64,000 nt of DNA, from assembly GCA_039105265.1 (NCBI GenBank), contig JAPFFF010000042.1, forward strand, positions 868,001 to 932,000, given 5' to 3'. The position numbers and the translations under genes were made by a program. Position 1 is the first letter of the stretch; every line of letters starts with the position of its first letter. Source of the DNA: Tritrichomonas musculus (taxonomy: Eukaryota > Parabasalia > Tritrichomonadida > Tritrichomonadidae). Below the pieces are notes generated by a model, which was given only the letters and a program-made list of their open reading frames with translations, made no database searches and was not told the origin of the DNA. Positions 53,601 through 62,554 of the stretch are shown here, one piece after another.

Positions 53601-56090
53601 TTAAAGTAAATGTTTGCTTGAATTGGAGAAAGCTGTTTGATTTTGTAAGAATTCTAATTCACACTGAGATGTAGTTTGTGGTTGTGAGATTAATGCATTA
53701 TATCTGATAAAGGAACCTTGTATTAAAGTAAATGTTTGCTTGAATTGGAGAAAGCTGTTTGATTTTGTAAGAATTCTAATTCATACTGAGATGTAGTTTG
53801 TGGTTGTGAGATTAATGCATTGTATCTGATAAAGGAACCTTGTATTAAAGTAAATGTTTGCTTGAATTGGAGAAAGCTGTTTGATTTTGTAAGAATTCTA
53901 ATTCATACTGAGATGTAGTTTGTGGTTGTGAGATTAATGCATTGTATCTGATAAAGGAACCTTGTATTAAAGTAAATGTTTGCTTGAATTGGAGAAAGCT
54001 GTTTGATTTTGTAAGAATTCTAATTCACACTGAGATGTAGTTTGTGGTTGTGAGATTAATGCATTATATCTGATAAAGGAACCTTGTATTAAAGTAAATG
54101 TTTGCTTGAATTGGAGAAAGCTGTTTGATTTTGTAAGAATTCTAATTCATACTGAGATGTAGTTTGTGGTTGTGAGATTAATGCATTGTATCTGATAAAG
54201 GAACCTTGTATTAAAGTAAATGTTTGCTTGAATTGGAGAAAGCTGTTTGATTTTGTAAGAATTCTAATTCATACTGAGATGTAGTTTGTGGTTGTGAGAT
54301 TAATGCATTGTATCTGATAAAGGAACCTTGTATTAAAGTAAATGTTTGCTTGAATTGGAGAAAGCTGTTTGATTTTGTAAGAATTCTAATTCACACTGAG
54401 ATGTAGTTTGTGGTTGTGAGATTAATGCATTATATCTGATAAAGGAACCTTGTATTAAAGTAAATGTTTGCTTGAATTGGAGAAAGCTGTTTGATTTTGT
54501 AAGAATTCTAATTCACACTGAGATGTAGTTTGTGGTTGTGAGATTAATGCATTATATCTGATAAAGGAACCTTGTATTAAAGTAAATGTTTGCTTGAATT
54601 GGAGAAAGCTGTTTGATTTTGTAAGAATTCTAATTCATACTGAGATGTAGTTTGTGGTTGTGAGATTAATGCATTGTATCTGATAAAGGAACCTTGTATT
54701 AAAGTAAATGTTTGCTTGAATTGGAGAAAGCTGTTTGATTTTGTAAGAATTCTAATTCATACTGAGATGTAGTTTGTGGTTGTGAGATTAATGCATTGTA
54801 TCTGATAAAGGAACCTTGTATTAAAGTAAATGTTTGCTTGAATTGGAGAAAGCTGTTTGATTTTGTAAGAATTCTAATTCATACTGAGATGTAGTTTGTG
54901 GTTGTGAGATTAATGCATTGTATCTGATAAAGGAACCTTGTATTAAAGTAAATGTTTGCTTGAATTGGAGAAAGCTGTTTGATTTTGTAAGAATTCTAAT
55001 TCACACTGAGATGTAGTTTGTGGTTGTGAGATTAATGCATTATATCTGATAAAGGAACCTTGTATTAAAGTAAATGTTTGCTTGAATTGGAGAAAGCTGT
55101 TTGATTTTGTAAGAATTCTAATTCATACTGAGATGTAGTTTGTGGTTGTGAGATTAATGCATTGTATCTGATAAAGGAACCTTGTATTAAAGTAAATGTT
55201 TGCTTGAATTGGAGAAAGCTGTTTGATTTTGTAAGAATTCTAATTCATACTGAGATGTAGTTTGTGGTTGTGAGATTAATGCATTGTATCTGATAAAGGA
55301 ACCTTGTATTAAAGTAAATGTTTGCTTGAATTGGAGAAAGCTGTTTGATTTTGTAAGAATTCTAATTCACACTGAGATGTAGTTTGTGGTTGTGAGATTA
55401 ATGCATTATATCTGATAAAGGAACCTTGTATTAAAGTAAATGTTTGCTTGAATTGGAGAAAGCTGTTTGATTTTGTAAGAATTCTAATTCACACTGAGAT
55501 GTAGTTTGTGGTTGTGAGATTAATGCATTATATCTGATAAAGGAACCTTGTATTAAAGTAAATGTTTGCTTGAATTGGAGAAAGCTGTTTGATTTTGTAA
55601 GAATTCTAATTCTTATTGAGATGTAGTTTGTGGTTGTGAGATTAATGCATTGTATCTGATAAAGGAACCTTGTATTAAAGTAAATGTTTGCTTGAATTGG
55701 AGAAAGCTGTTTGATTTTGTAAGAATTCTAATTCTTATTGAGATGTAGTTTGTGGTTGTGAGATTAATGCATTGTATCTGATAAAGGAACCTTGTATTAA
55801 AGTAAATGTTTGCTTGAATTGGAGAAAGCTGTTTGATTTTGTAAGAATTCTAATTCTTATTGAGATGTAGTTTGTGGTTGTGAGATTAATGCATTGTATC
55901 TGATAAAGGAACCTTGTATTAAAGTAAATGTTTGCTTGAATTGGAGAAAGCTGTTTGATTTTGTAAGAATTCTAATTCTTATTGAGATGTAGTTTGTGGT
56001 TGTGAGATTAATGCATTGTATCTGATAAAGGAACCTTGTATTAAAGTAAATGTTTGCTTGGATTGGAGAAAACTGTTTGATTTTGTAAGA
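50607..56090. repeat. 122-bp satellite array, 45 copies, with higher-order structure
   Basis: Forty-five head-to-tail 122-bp units (TGAGATGTAGTTTGTGGTTG starts recur from 50615 to 55983). Three linked types can be read: A (CATACTGAG with GCATTGTA), B (CACACTGAG with GCATTATA) and C (TTATTGAG with GCATTGTA). The two sites almost always change together. From unit 19 to 41 the order is AAABAABB, AABAABB, AAABAABB, a higher-order repeat. C types lie at unit 1, 6-7 and 42-45. Each unit holds one GAATTC. No unit codes for protein, because 122 is not divisible by three and stops are frequent. Confidence 0.97.
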
Positions 56091-56152
56091 AAGAAATAAA
56101 AGATAAAGTGTTTAATGTTAATTTTATGAAACCAATATCAACCGCCAAAAAA

Positions 56153-56368
56153 TCAACTTTTTGAGAGGGGGGTGCTGATATTTTCACAGAACCTGGGTTC
56201 TCTGAAAATTTCCTCAAAAAAGAAACATAAACATTTTTTTATAATTTAAAATGCAACAAATAATGAAACAATGATTTCTTTTTTATATAGTATTGTTTAA
56301 ATGCTGAAAAAATGCTTTTAAGGCCACCGTTGGCAACTTTTTCCTGTCGTCGGCAACTTTTTCAGGCA
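56153..56368 (-). repeat. Right long terminal inverted repeat of the MULE
   Basis: Inverse of the left repeat: GGGGTGCTGATAT and ACCTGGGTTCTCTG at the inner side, then GTTGGCAACTTTTTCC and GGCAACTTTTTCAGG at the outer side. It is shorter than the left copy and differs by many substitutions. Confidence 0.65.
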
Positions 56369-56867
56369 TCAATAATACGTTATAAAATAACCGCCACCAA
56401 GGCCAATTTTAGTTGAAAGTGAAAAACAAAATCTTCTTTTCAATTATTTTTTTTTATATTTACTGAGTAATATTCACTAATTCCAATCAATAATGAAAAA
56501 ATGTTTCCAATACGAGCCAAAACATATATTACTGAACTTTCAATTTACAGCTCAATACTTAAAAATCGATGATCATCAACTAATATGTAAATTCATGATC
56601 AAAAAATAGTATTTGAGCAAGTGTTTACAAAAGAAACTCTATTTTAATATCATTACAGGCTTTACAATGCGTTTTCTAGTGAATTGGCGCAAAGATCTAT
56701 GATATTTTTCAGTACTGATTAGGTAAATTGTATTTTTTTGAGGATTTTTTCCTTACAAAATATGGATTAATGATAGATACAACATTAACCATATGCAAAA
56801 ATATATGTTTTTATATAAAAATGATACTTTTTTCTTTGTTTTTTTATTATTTTACCCTTTTTCCCCT

Positions 56868-56995
56868 TTAGCCATTCAATTTTTTTCAATATATCTCACA
56901 AAAAAAATCATTCATTCATGGACAAAATTGATTACTTTTCAGTATATATTTAAAAAGTTTGTCCCAAGCTTTTTGAATTCGACTTTATAAAAAAA
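56868..56995 (+). repeat. Dispersed palindrome-like repeat, copy 2
   Basis: Similar to 2835..2985 over its whole length. It shares the 26-base core at 56961..56986 with the minus strand of 42024..42049. It ends just before the tRNA terminator. Confidence 0.55.
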
Positions 56996-56999
56996 TTTG

Positions 57000-57006
57000 A
57001 AAAAAA
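57000..57006 (-). terminator. RNA polymerase III terminator of the tRNA gene
   Basis: Seven T on the minus strand three bases after the tRNA 3' end, the standard pol III stop. Confidence 0.8.
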
Positions 57007-57009
57007 GTT

Positions 57010-57081
57010 TGCGTTGCCCGGGAATCGAACCCGGATCTCAAGCTTGGAAGGCTCACATGATAACCACTACACTAGCAACGC
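57010..57081 (-). tRNA. tRNA-Gly (anticodon UCC)
   Basis: On the minus strand GCGTTGC pairs with GCAACGC to form the 7-bp acceptor stem, with discriminator A at 57010. The A box (TAGTGTAGTGG) and B box (GGTTCGATTCC) are canonical. The anticodon loop CTTCCAA gives UCC, which reads GGA glycine codons. The T stem is perfect, the anticodon stem has two G-U pairs, and there is no intron. Sequence closely resembles eukaryotic tRNA-Gly(UCC). Confidence 0.95.
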
Positions 57082-57145
57082 TCTGTGTTTTAAAAAACAA
57101 TTTTTGACCATATTATCTAACTGAGCATTAAAAACTCTTAACTTA

Positions 57146-58240
57146 AATAGACCACCTGACAAGGTAAGGCCGTTTAGAAATAAAGAATTAAAAAGGTAAT
57201 ATCAAGAAATTGAAAAAAATTTAGGAATTCTTTTTTTAATATTTTATTATAAAAAAATTATCTCTAAGTAATTATGAATATGATTTTCCAAAATTTACAG
57301 CATATAAGATTTTTGAAAATTAACATAAAACATTTTTATCTTTATAAATACAAAATGTAATTGATTAAAAACATGTGATAAATGTTATATACTTATTCAT
57401 TTTGTAGTATTTAAAATATATAATTAACAATCTAAGAAAGAATCTCAAATGCTTACATATTAATTGTGCTATTTTTTTCATTTGGAGTTTCTATTAAATT
57501 ATGAAAATAAATATTTGATTGAATAAATATTTTTGTAGTGCTGTTATTCATAGGAAATGAAAAAGAATTTGGCGCTAGATTTTTCAAAAAAGTTGAATCA
57601 TTATATTGATCAATCATTTTCTAACACGAAAAGGCATCAAAAATAAATATATTTTAAATATTTCCTTTAAATATACTAAAATAATATATATTTACATGTA
57701 TATACTTATATGTGGTAAGATAATATGGATTTTATTAAAAAAACAGTTAAACTTTTTGAGAATTCAATTAATCAATTAGTATTCTAAAAAAAGCAAGTAT
57801 TATTGACTCCTCAACTTACTTATGCAATACCAATATGAAGAAATACTTGTATATTATCTAGAATGTACCAAACAGTCTTTTAAAAAATAGCCCTGATGCA
57901 TATGTTTTAGAATATAATTATGATATCGATTGAGAACATTTGATCAAAGAGACATATGATTGAAAAATGAATTTTTATTTTATTTAATATATTTGGTACA
58001 GTTTTCTCTTCGTTTTTTTATAATAGAGTATTTATTTAATTTATAAAATAAAGCTTTCAATTTATTAAAAAACGATCATATTTCTTAGAAATATTTATCT
58101 ACATACAAATAATTTTATCTTAAAATTCTGCGCCAATTTTGTTAAAATATTTAATAATTGTAATTTCTATATAGAGTGTTATTATTATTTAAAATATGGA
58201 GCATTTTTAATAGAAAAAATTTTATGCCAGGTGGTCTACT
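57146..58240. mobile_element. 1.1-kb TA-flanked MITE-like element beside the tRNA gene
   Basis: The left end is TA|AATAGACCACCTGACA. The right end, read on the other strand, is TA|AGTAGACCACCTGGCA: 14 of 16 bases match and TA is duplicated. The 1,095-bp interior is AT-rich with no transposase or other gene. It begins only 65 bp upstream of the tRNA-Gly 5' end. Confidence 0.7.
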
Positions 58241-58360
58241 TAAATCAATATATCATTTACAAATAATATAATATTAAATCAACTTATATAATTTTTTATA
58301 ATAAAATACCTAACAATTATTAATATCATCATTAGCGATCAACAACAAAAGTCCAGATAT

Positions 58361-60256
58361 CTATTTAATTGCAAACACACGTTGTCTCAGCAGCTCAGGG
58401 ATTTTCTTCTTATTCTCATCACTTAATTCTGTAAAGAAAGTTTTAAATGATTTTAATCTGCCTTGCAAAAATGTGACTGTATCATCTTGTGATGCCTTGA
58501 ACCAAGAAGACACTATTATTATAAATGCATTCTGGAGCTTATCACTTCCCTTCATAAAACCATCCGCCAGCTTTGAAATAATTGGTGTTGGTTTCATTTT
58601 TTGTAAAAGTAAACGAATTTGAATGAATACGACAGGGAAGTTCACTATTTGTGATAACAATTTTTCAATAGTTGAAAAAACGTTTTTTGCGTTAACTGAA
58701 TCTCTGTTAACTGCGGTAGAAACAATAATCATCCAAAAAACGGTTTGAGCGGTTTCTTTCCAATTCAAAGAAGATCGGATCAAATTCTCCACAAAATTTT
58801 CATCTGTTGGAAAAAGTGACGAATTCAAATCTTGATTCAAAATTTGAATTATTTCGTCATTTGTCAAATTATATGACATGTAACGTAAAAAAGGGGTTGG
58901 ATCGACGGTTTTGGGAATTTTTGGAAGCAGTGGCATCACAGAAGGAAGGATGTTTGGTGCTATGACCAAAACTTTTGCAAATGACTGAAGCATGAAAGTT
59001 TTCACAATTTCCGTTTTCATCAGAATTTCGAGAACTTTTTCAATGATCTCTCTTTTGTCAGCCAAAGCAAACAGAGCCATTTTAAAAACATTTTGATCTT
59101 TCTCACATACGGAGGCAATTACAGACGGATTTCCGCTATCTAAAATGACCTGTAAATCGTCACTCGTTTTGAATGGTATCTCAAAAAAGCAAGGCTGCAA
59201 ATTGTGAATGACTTGTGATGCGAAATCAGACAATAAACTACTTCCTCCATCAGCTTTTCTTTGCCATTTTAACTTGGATAAAAGTTGCTTCAATTCTTCT
59301 CTTGTATCAACTTTAGGCGCTTCGGGTTCAACAGCAGGTAATGTAATGTTCTCAAAAAGTTTCTGTTCATCACAACGTGTGGCAGCTTCCGCTAAAAATA
59401 GAAGCATTAATTGGTCGGTCTTTACTAAATTTTCAACAAATGTTAAAAAGAGAGGAAACTCTCTAATAAGCTTGAAACATACACGAATGTTGGAGTCATC
59501 TTCTTTGGATTGTTGTTGACGCTGAAATGTAACAATGTCAATAAATAAAACAATACAAATTTCAAAAGTATAAATTTCATATTTCCAATTGGGAATTAGT
59601 GTAAGTAAGGACTTAATAAATTCCGCTTTGGTATCTGTTGGTAATCTCTTTGCTGAAAAAATATAACGAATTATATCACATATCAAAAAGTGGATTGTAT
59701 CTTTGCTTTTTGTATCGAGTATCGTTTTGAGATTTTGGATGGCTTGTGTCCATTCTTTACCTACTAAGCTTTCATCCAATTCTCTCTGTATCTCGTTTGG
59801 TATTAATGTTTTAATAAATTCGTTTTTCGGAGGAATAGTATAATTTTTTATATCTGTAGAAAAGGGAAATTCTGAGACAAGTGAATGATCTAAAGAAAAA
59901 CGAAGAAACTCGCGGCCGCAGATTTCTCCGATTTCAAACGTTCCTTTCATTAAACTTTTAAGAATGGATATTAATAGTGCTGTAATTATCGGTAATAATG
60001 AAAGTAAACGCTTGGGATTTTCTTGCTCAGGCGAGTCTTCAAGCGAAAGTATCATAATAGAATAGTTTATTTGTTGTAAGAATCTTAAAAGTTGATAAAT
60101 ATATAAACTTATTAATGTAGGATTTTTTAAAATTGCAGGAATAATTTCTTTTATCTTTTCAAGTATTTTCTTAAAATTTTCTAATGAATTTAAATCGCTT
60201 TGACCCTTGAGTTTGTCAGAGGCTGCTTCAAGAAGATCAAATGGATTATCAGTCAT
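58361..60256 (-). CDS. Large helical-repeat protein, function unknown
   Basis: A 631-residue protein predicted to be almost entirely alpha-helical, with HEAT/ARM-like amphipathic helices throughout (such as NFKKILEKIKEIIPAILKNP and PNILPSVMPLLPKIPKTVDP). There is no signal peptide; hydrophobic stretches near 60-110 and 200-260 fit buried helices better than membrane spans. A charged linker lies at about 320-350. I do not recognise a family; scaffold subunits of nuclear or transport complexes are possible. The start is supported by TCACTAAATTA immediately upstream. Confidence 0.75.
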   Translation of the reverse strand: MTDNPFDLLEAASDKLKGQSDLNSLENFKKILEKIKEIIPAILKNPTLISLYIYQLLRFLQQINYSIMILSLEDSPEQENPKRLLSLLPIITALLISILKSLMKGTFEIGEICGREFLRFSLDHSLVSEFPFSTDIKNYTIPPKNEFIKTLIPNEIQRELDESLVGKEWTQAIQNLKTILDTKSKDTIHFLICDIIRYIFSAKRLPTDTKAEFIKSLLTLIPNWKYEIYTFEICIVLFIDIVTFQRQQQSKEDDSNIRVCFKLIREFPLFLTFVENLVKTDQLMLLFLAEAATRCDEQKLFENITLPAVEPEAPKVDTREELKQLLSKLKWQRKADGGSSLLSDFASQVIHNLQPCFFEIPFKTSDDLQVILDSGNPSVIASVCEKDQNVFKMALFALADKREIIEKVLEILMKTEIVKTFMLQSFAKVLVIAPNILPSVMPLLPKIPKTVDPTPFLRYMSYNLTNDEIIQILNQDLNSSLFPTDENFVENLIRSSLNWKETAQTVFWMIIVSTAVNRDSVNAKNVFSTIEKLLSQIVNFPVVFIQIRLLLQKMKPTPIISKLADGFMKGSDKLQNAFIIIVSSWFKASQDDTVTFLQGRLKSFKTFFTELSDENKKKIPELLRQRVFAIK

Positions 60257-60262
60257 TAATTT

Positions 60263-60267
60263 AGTGA
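60263..60267 (-). promoter_or_regulatory. Initiator-like TCACT
   Basis: On the minus strand TCA+1CTAAATTA runs straight into the ATG at 60256, with an expected leader of about 9 nt. It is the best initiator match in the window. Confidence 0.45.
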
Positions 60268-60338
60268 ACTTTGAATAGAATTCAGAAAAATAATTAAACT
60301 TTTTGAAAAATTGTAAACAAGTTAGTAAACTTTTTCAA

Positions 60339-60366
60339 TTTCTTTGAGTTACCACACTCAAAGAAA
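60339..60366. repeat. 11-bp hairpin upstream of the helical-protein gene
   Basis: TTTCTTTGAGT and ACTCAAAGAAA flank a 6-nt loop, about 85 bp upstream of the start codon. Because leaders are short here it is probably in promoter DNA and not in mRNA. Confidence 0.5.
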
Positions 60367-60660
60367 ACCATATAATGATGAATATGCTAATAATAAATAT
60401 TTAAATTCAATACATAATAACTATTATTAATACCTAATATTATTAAAATTTATTCCACCATCCCAGCTATATTTATAAATTAAGGATTGATAAAATGTTC
60501 TCAATTTTTCTGAGGGCATTAAAAAAATATAAAATTGAAATTTTGAGCTGATACTAGGTTATTTTATTATCAAAATACTGGATTTGATATTTTATATGTA
60601 TTTATGCATATATATAATCATATATTTTTAAAATAATTTCTAAATTTGGTATTAAATCTC

Positions 60661-61068
60661 GGACAATCGTTTTTTTCTACGCCACTTTTTGAATGGTTTT
60701 TCTATCAATGAGTAGCTACTCATGGAAAGTAAAAAACCGCCATCTTAAGGTGAAATTTGAGTTACTATGTTAAGAAATTTAACCAAAAAAATCGTAAAAT
60801 TTTAATTTTACCTAAAAATTATAACTATTTACTTTTTTTGATATAAATTTGTTTATTTTTACATAATTTTTCGGGGATATATGCACCAGTGATCACCATG
60901 GGGCTGCACGAAGCCGAATCTGGTTCCTTTAATTGCTGGATGAATCGGAAAGCTATTTGAACTATATAATTATGTATTATTGACTAAAAATTGAATTAAA
61001 AAAGTATAAAAAAATATTCAAAAAGTTTAAAAGTTTTCAAAAAGTGGCGTAGAAAAAAACGATTCTCC
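60661..61068. mobile_element. 408-bp MULE-type MITE with 9-bp target duplication
   Basis: The first and last 33 bases are inverted repeats with one mismatch (GGA-C/G-AATCGTTTTTTTCTAC and on). The element is flanked by perfect TTAAATCTC duplications at 60652..60660 and 61069..61077. Nine-base duplications are the hallmark of Mutator-like transposition. The interior is non-coding. Its ends do not match those of the large MULE at 43.5-56.4 kb, so another transposase must have moved it. Confidence 0.88.
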
Positions 61069-61124
61069 TTAAATCTCAAATAATTTCATTCATCAGTTTA
61101 AAATACTTAGTTTGCATGAATTTA

Positions 61125-61587
61125 GGCATGTTATTTTGAGAATCGATATCAAAATTGACACTTTTTTAATCTTGATAATCCATTATCAGTTTACAAACCT
61201 GATATCGATATTCTCAGGAAATCGTTAACCAAATAAGAAATGTTATATGAAAAAAACTGTAAATTTGATAACGATTATTGGTTATCAATCATTATCAGAC
61301 ATTTTTCACTTGCTAAAAATGATTATATGATATTTGTCTATTTGTAAAATAATATATCACTTAGATAAAACATATATTCTCGTTTTTTATAAGTTAAAAT
61401 TTATTATATACAAATATATTTTAATTTTTCATTTCTAAAAAATTTGAATACTTTCAAAAATTTTTTTCTTGATATCAAAATTTTTCTCGATATTTGATAT
61501 CGATATCGATTATCAAATTAATAAATTTGTTATCAATATCAAAAAACGTACTGATAATTGATATCGATTATCGAGATATAACATGCC
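61125..61587. mobile_element. TA-flanked MITE, copy 2
   Basis: 463 bp bounded by TA|GGCATGTTAT and ATAACATGCC|TA. The left end continues TTTTGAGAATCGATATC like the right end of the copy at 6952..7707. It is rich in ATCGAT and GATATC words. The MULE-MITE ends only 56 bp upstream. Confidence 0.75.
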
Positions 61588-61740
61588 TACATGAATTATT
61601 GGTCATAAAACAAATTTTTTTCAATATTATACAAAATTTTACCGATTTTTTTAGTTCAAACCATAATAAAAATGATGAAAATGGTGAATTATTAGATTCA
61701 AATGCAACTACATTTAACAGTTCGCAGAAAAAATACGTTA

Positions 61741-62075
61741 AGTCCAAAAAGTGGAATTTGAATTAGTTTGTTTGACCAAATTAGTTTAAAAGTCCCAAGT
61801 CCAAGAAAACCTCCAAAAGTCCAAAAAAAAAAAGACCATGCATTCAAAATCCAACTTTTTCAATTAATTATTTGAGTAAATATTTATCCAATTTTCTTTT
61901 GCAATTTCAGTAAAAAAATTCTGAATAAAAACGTATTTAAACGTGCATCATTCAAAGTATTGTATTAGATTTCAATATAAAAAATCTAAGAAGTATACGT
62001 TTTTTGATTCTTACAGTGTTTAAAAAGTCCTCTAAAAAAGTCCAACAATTAAATAGTCCAAAGTCCACAAGGGTT
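61741..62075. repeat. Cluster of AAGTCC(A) motifs
   Basis: About eight copies of AAGTCC or AGTCCA on the plus strand within 335 bp, in two groups (61741-61830 and 62030-62075). They may be subterminal motifs of an unrecognised element. No gene is present. Confidence 0.45.
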
Positions 62076-62171
62076 ACATGGTATTGACTAATTGATATTT
62101 TTTTTTTTTTTTTTTTTTTTTTTGATTTTGTGGGAATACATACTTTGTCTCAACATTTTAAAGCTAATTTG

Positions 62172-62440
62172 TCATCCCATTCTTTATTTTTTTTAATTCA
62201 TTTATTTTTTAAAATAGTAACTCTAATCAACTGATTCCAGACATAATTCTCAGAGTTAGGATTGTAATCATTAGAATTACTAATGATTTGGTCAAATGAT
62301 GCATATCATTATTCCTATTCTTTATTTTCTATCTTCATATTTTTATTAAAATTTGATATTATTAATTATTTGTTATCATGTCAAGATAAATTTATCGTAG
62401 ATAATGATTAATATGAAATATCAAATAAAGAATGGGATGA
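62172..62440. repeat. Inverted repeat pair enclosing ~235 bp
   Basis: TCATCCCATTCTTTATT at 62172..62188 is exactly inverted at 62424..62440. It is MITE-like in form, but no target duplication was found. It follows a T-run of more than 20 at about 62099-62123. Confidence 0.5.
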
Positions 62441-62449
62441 AAATTTTCT

Positions 62450-62554
62450 AAACTTTGTTTTTTAATTTTCGCGTGTAAACTTACGGTTTCTAAGAATTTA
62501 TTTCAAATATTGAATGATTTATTTTTTACACACGAAAATTAAAAAACAAAGTTT
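62450..62554. repeat. 30-bp inverted repeat with 45-nt spacer
   Basis: 62450..62479 and 62525..62554 are reverse complements with one mismatch, including TTCGCGTGTAAA. It can form a long hairpin or cruciform. It directly follows the inverted-repeat pair at 62172..62440, so the two may belong to one element. Confidence 0.75.

Larger units (their letters stand above)
43537..56368. mobile_element. Composite Mutator-like element (MULE) with internal satellite arrays
   Basis: Both ends carry diverged long inverted repeats. The outer block at 43537..43582 has two copies of a GGGAAAAAGTTGCCAACG-type motif; its inverse is at 56325..56368. An inner block at 43800..43846 (containing ATATCAGCACCCC) is inverted at 56153..56203. 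Between them lie the MULE transposase gene (48081..50567), the 12-bp minisatellite and the 122-bp satellite. The outermost bases and a 9-11-bp target duplication could not be fixed, so the limits are approximate. The alternative is two decayed ends of a family enclosing unrelated arrays. Confidence 0.65.
56369..57009. other. Gene-free stretch between MULE and tRNA gene
   Basis: No supported gene. A 65-codon frame at 56793..56990 runs into the dispersed repeat and is not called. Confidence 0.5.

Noticed and set aside
50607-56090. CRISPR array
   Set aside because: Units are contiguous 122-bp tandem copies without unique spacers and the genome is eukaryotic.
43537-56368. A specific target-site duplication for the large MULE
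   Set aside because: No convincing 8-11-bp match was found in the flanks by eye, so none is reported.
58361-60256. Assignment of the helical protein to a named nuclear complex subunit
   Set aside because: Only generic HEAT/ARM-like helices are visible; no diagnostic motif.
61494-61766. 90-codon plus-strand frame
   Set aside because: Begins in the right arm of the MITE and has AT-driven composition.
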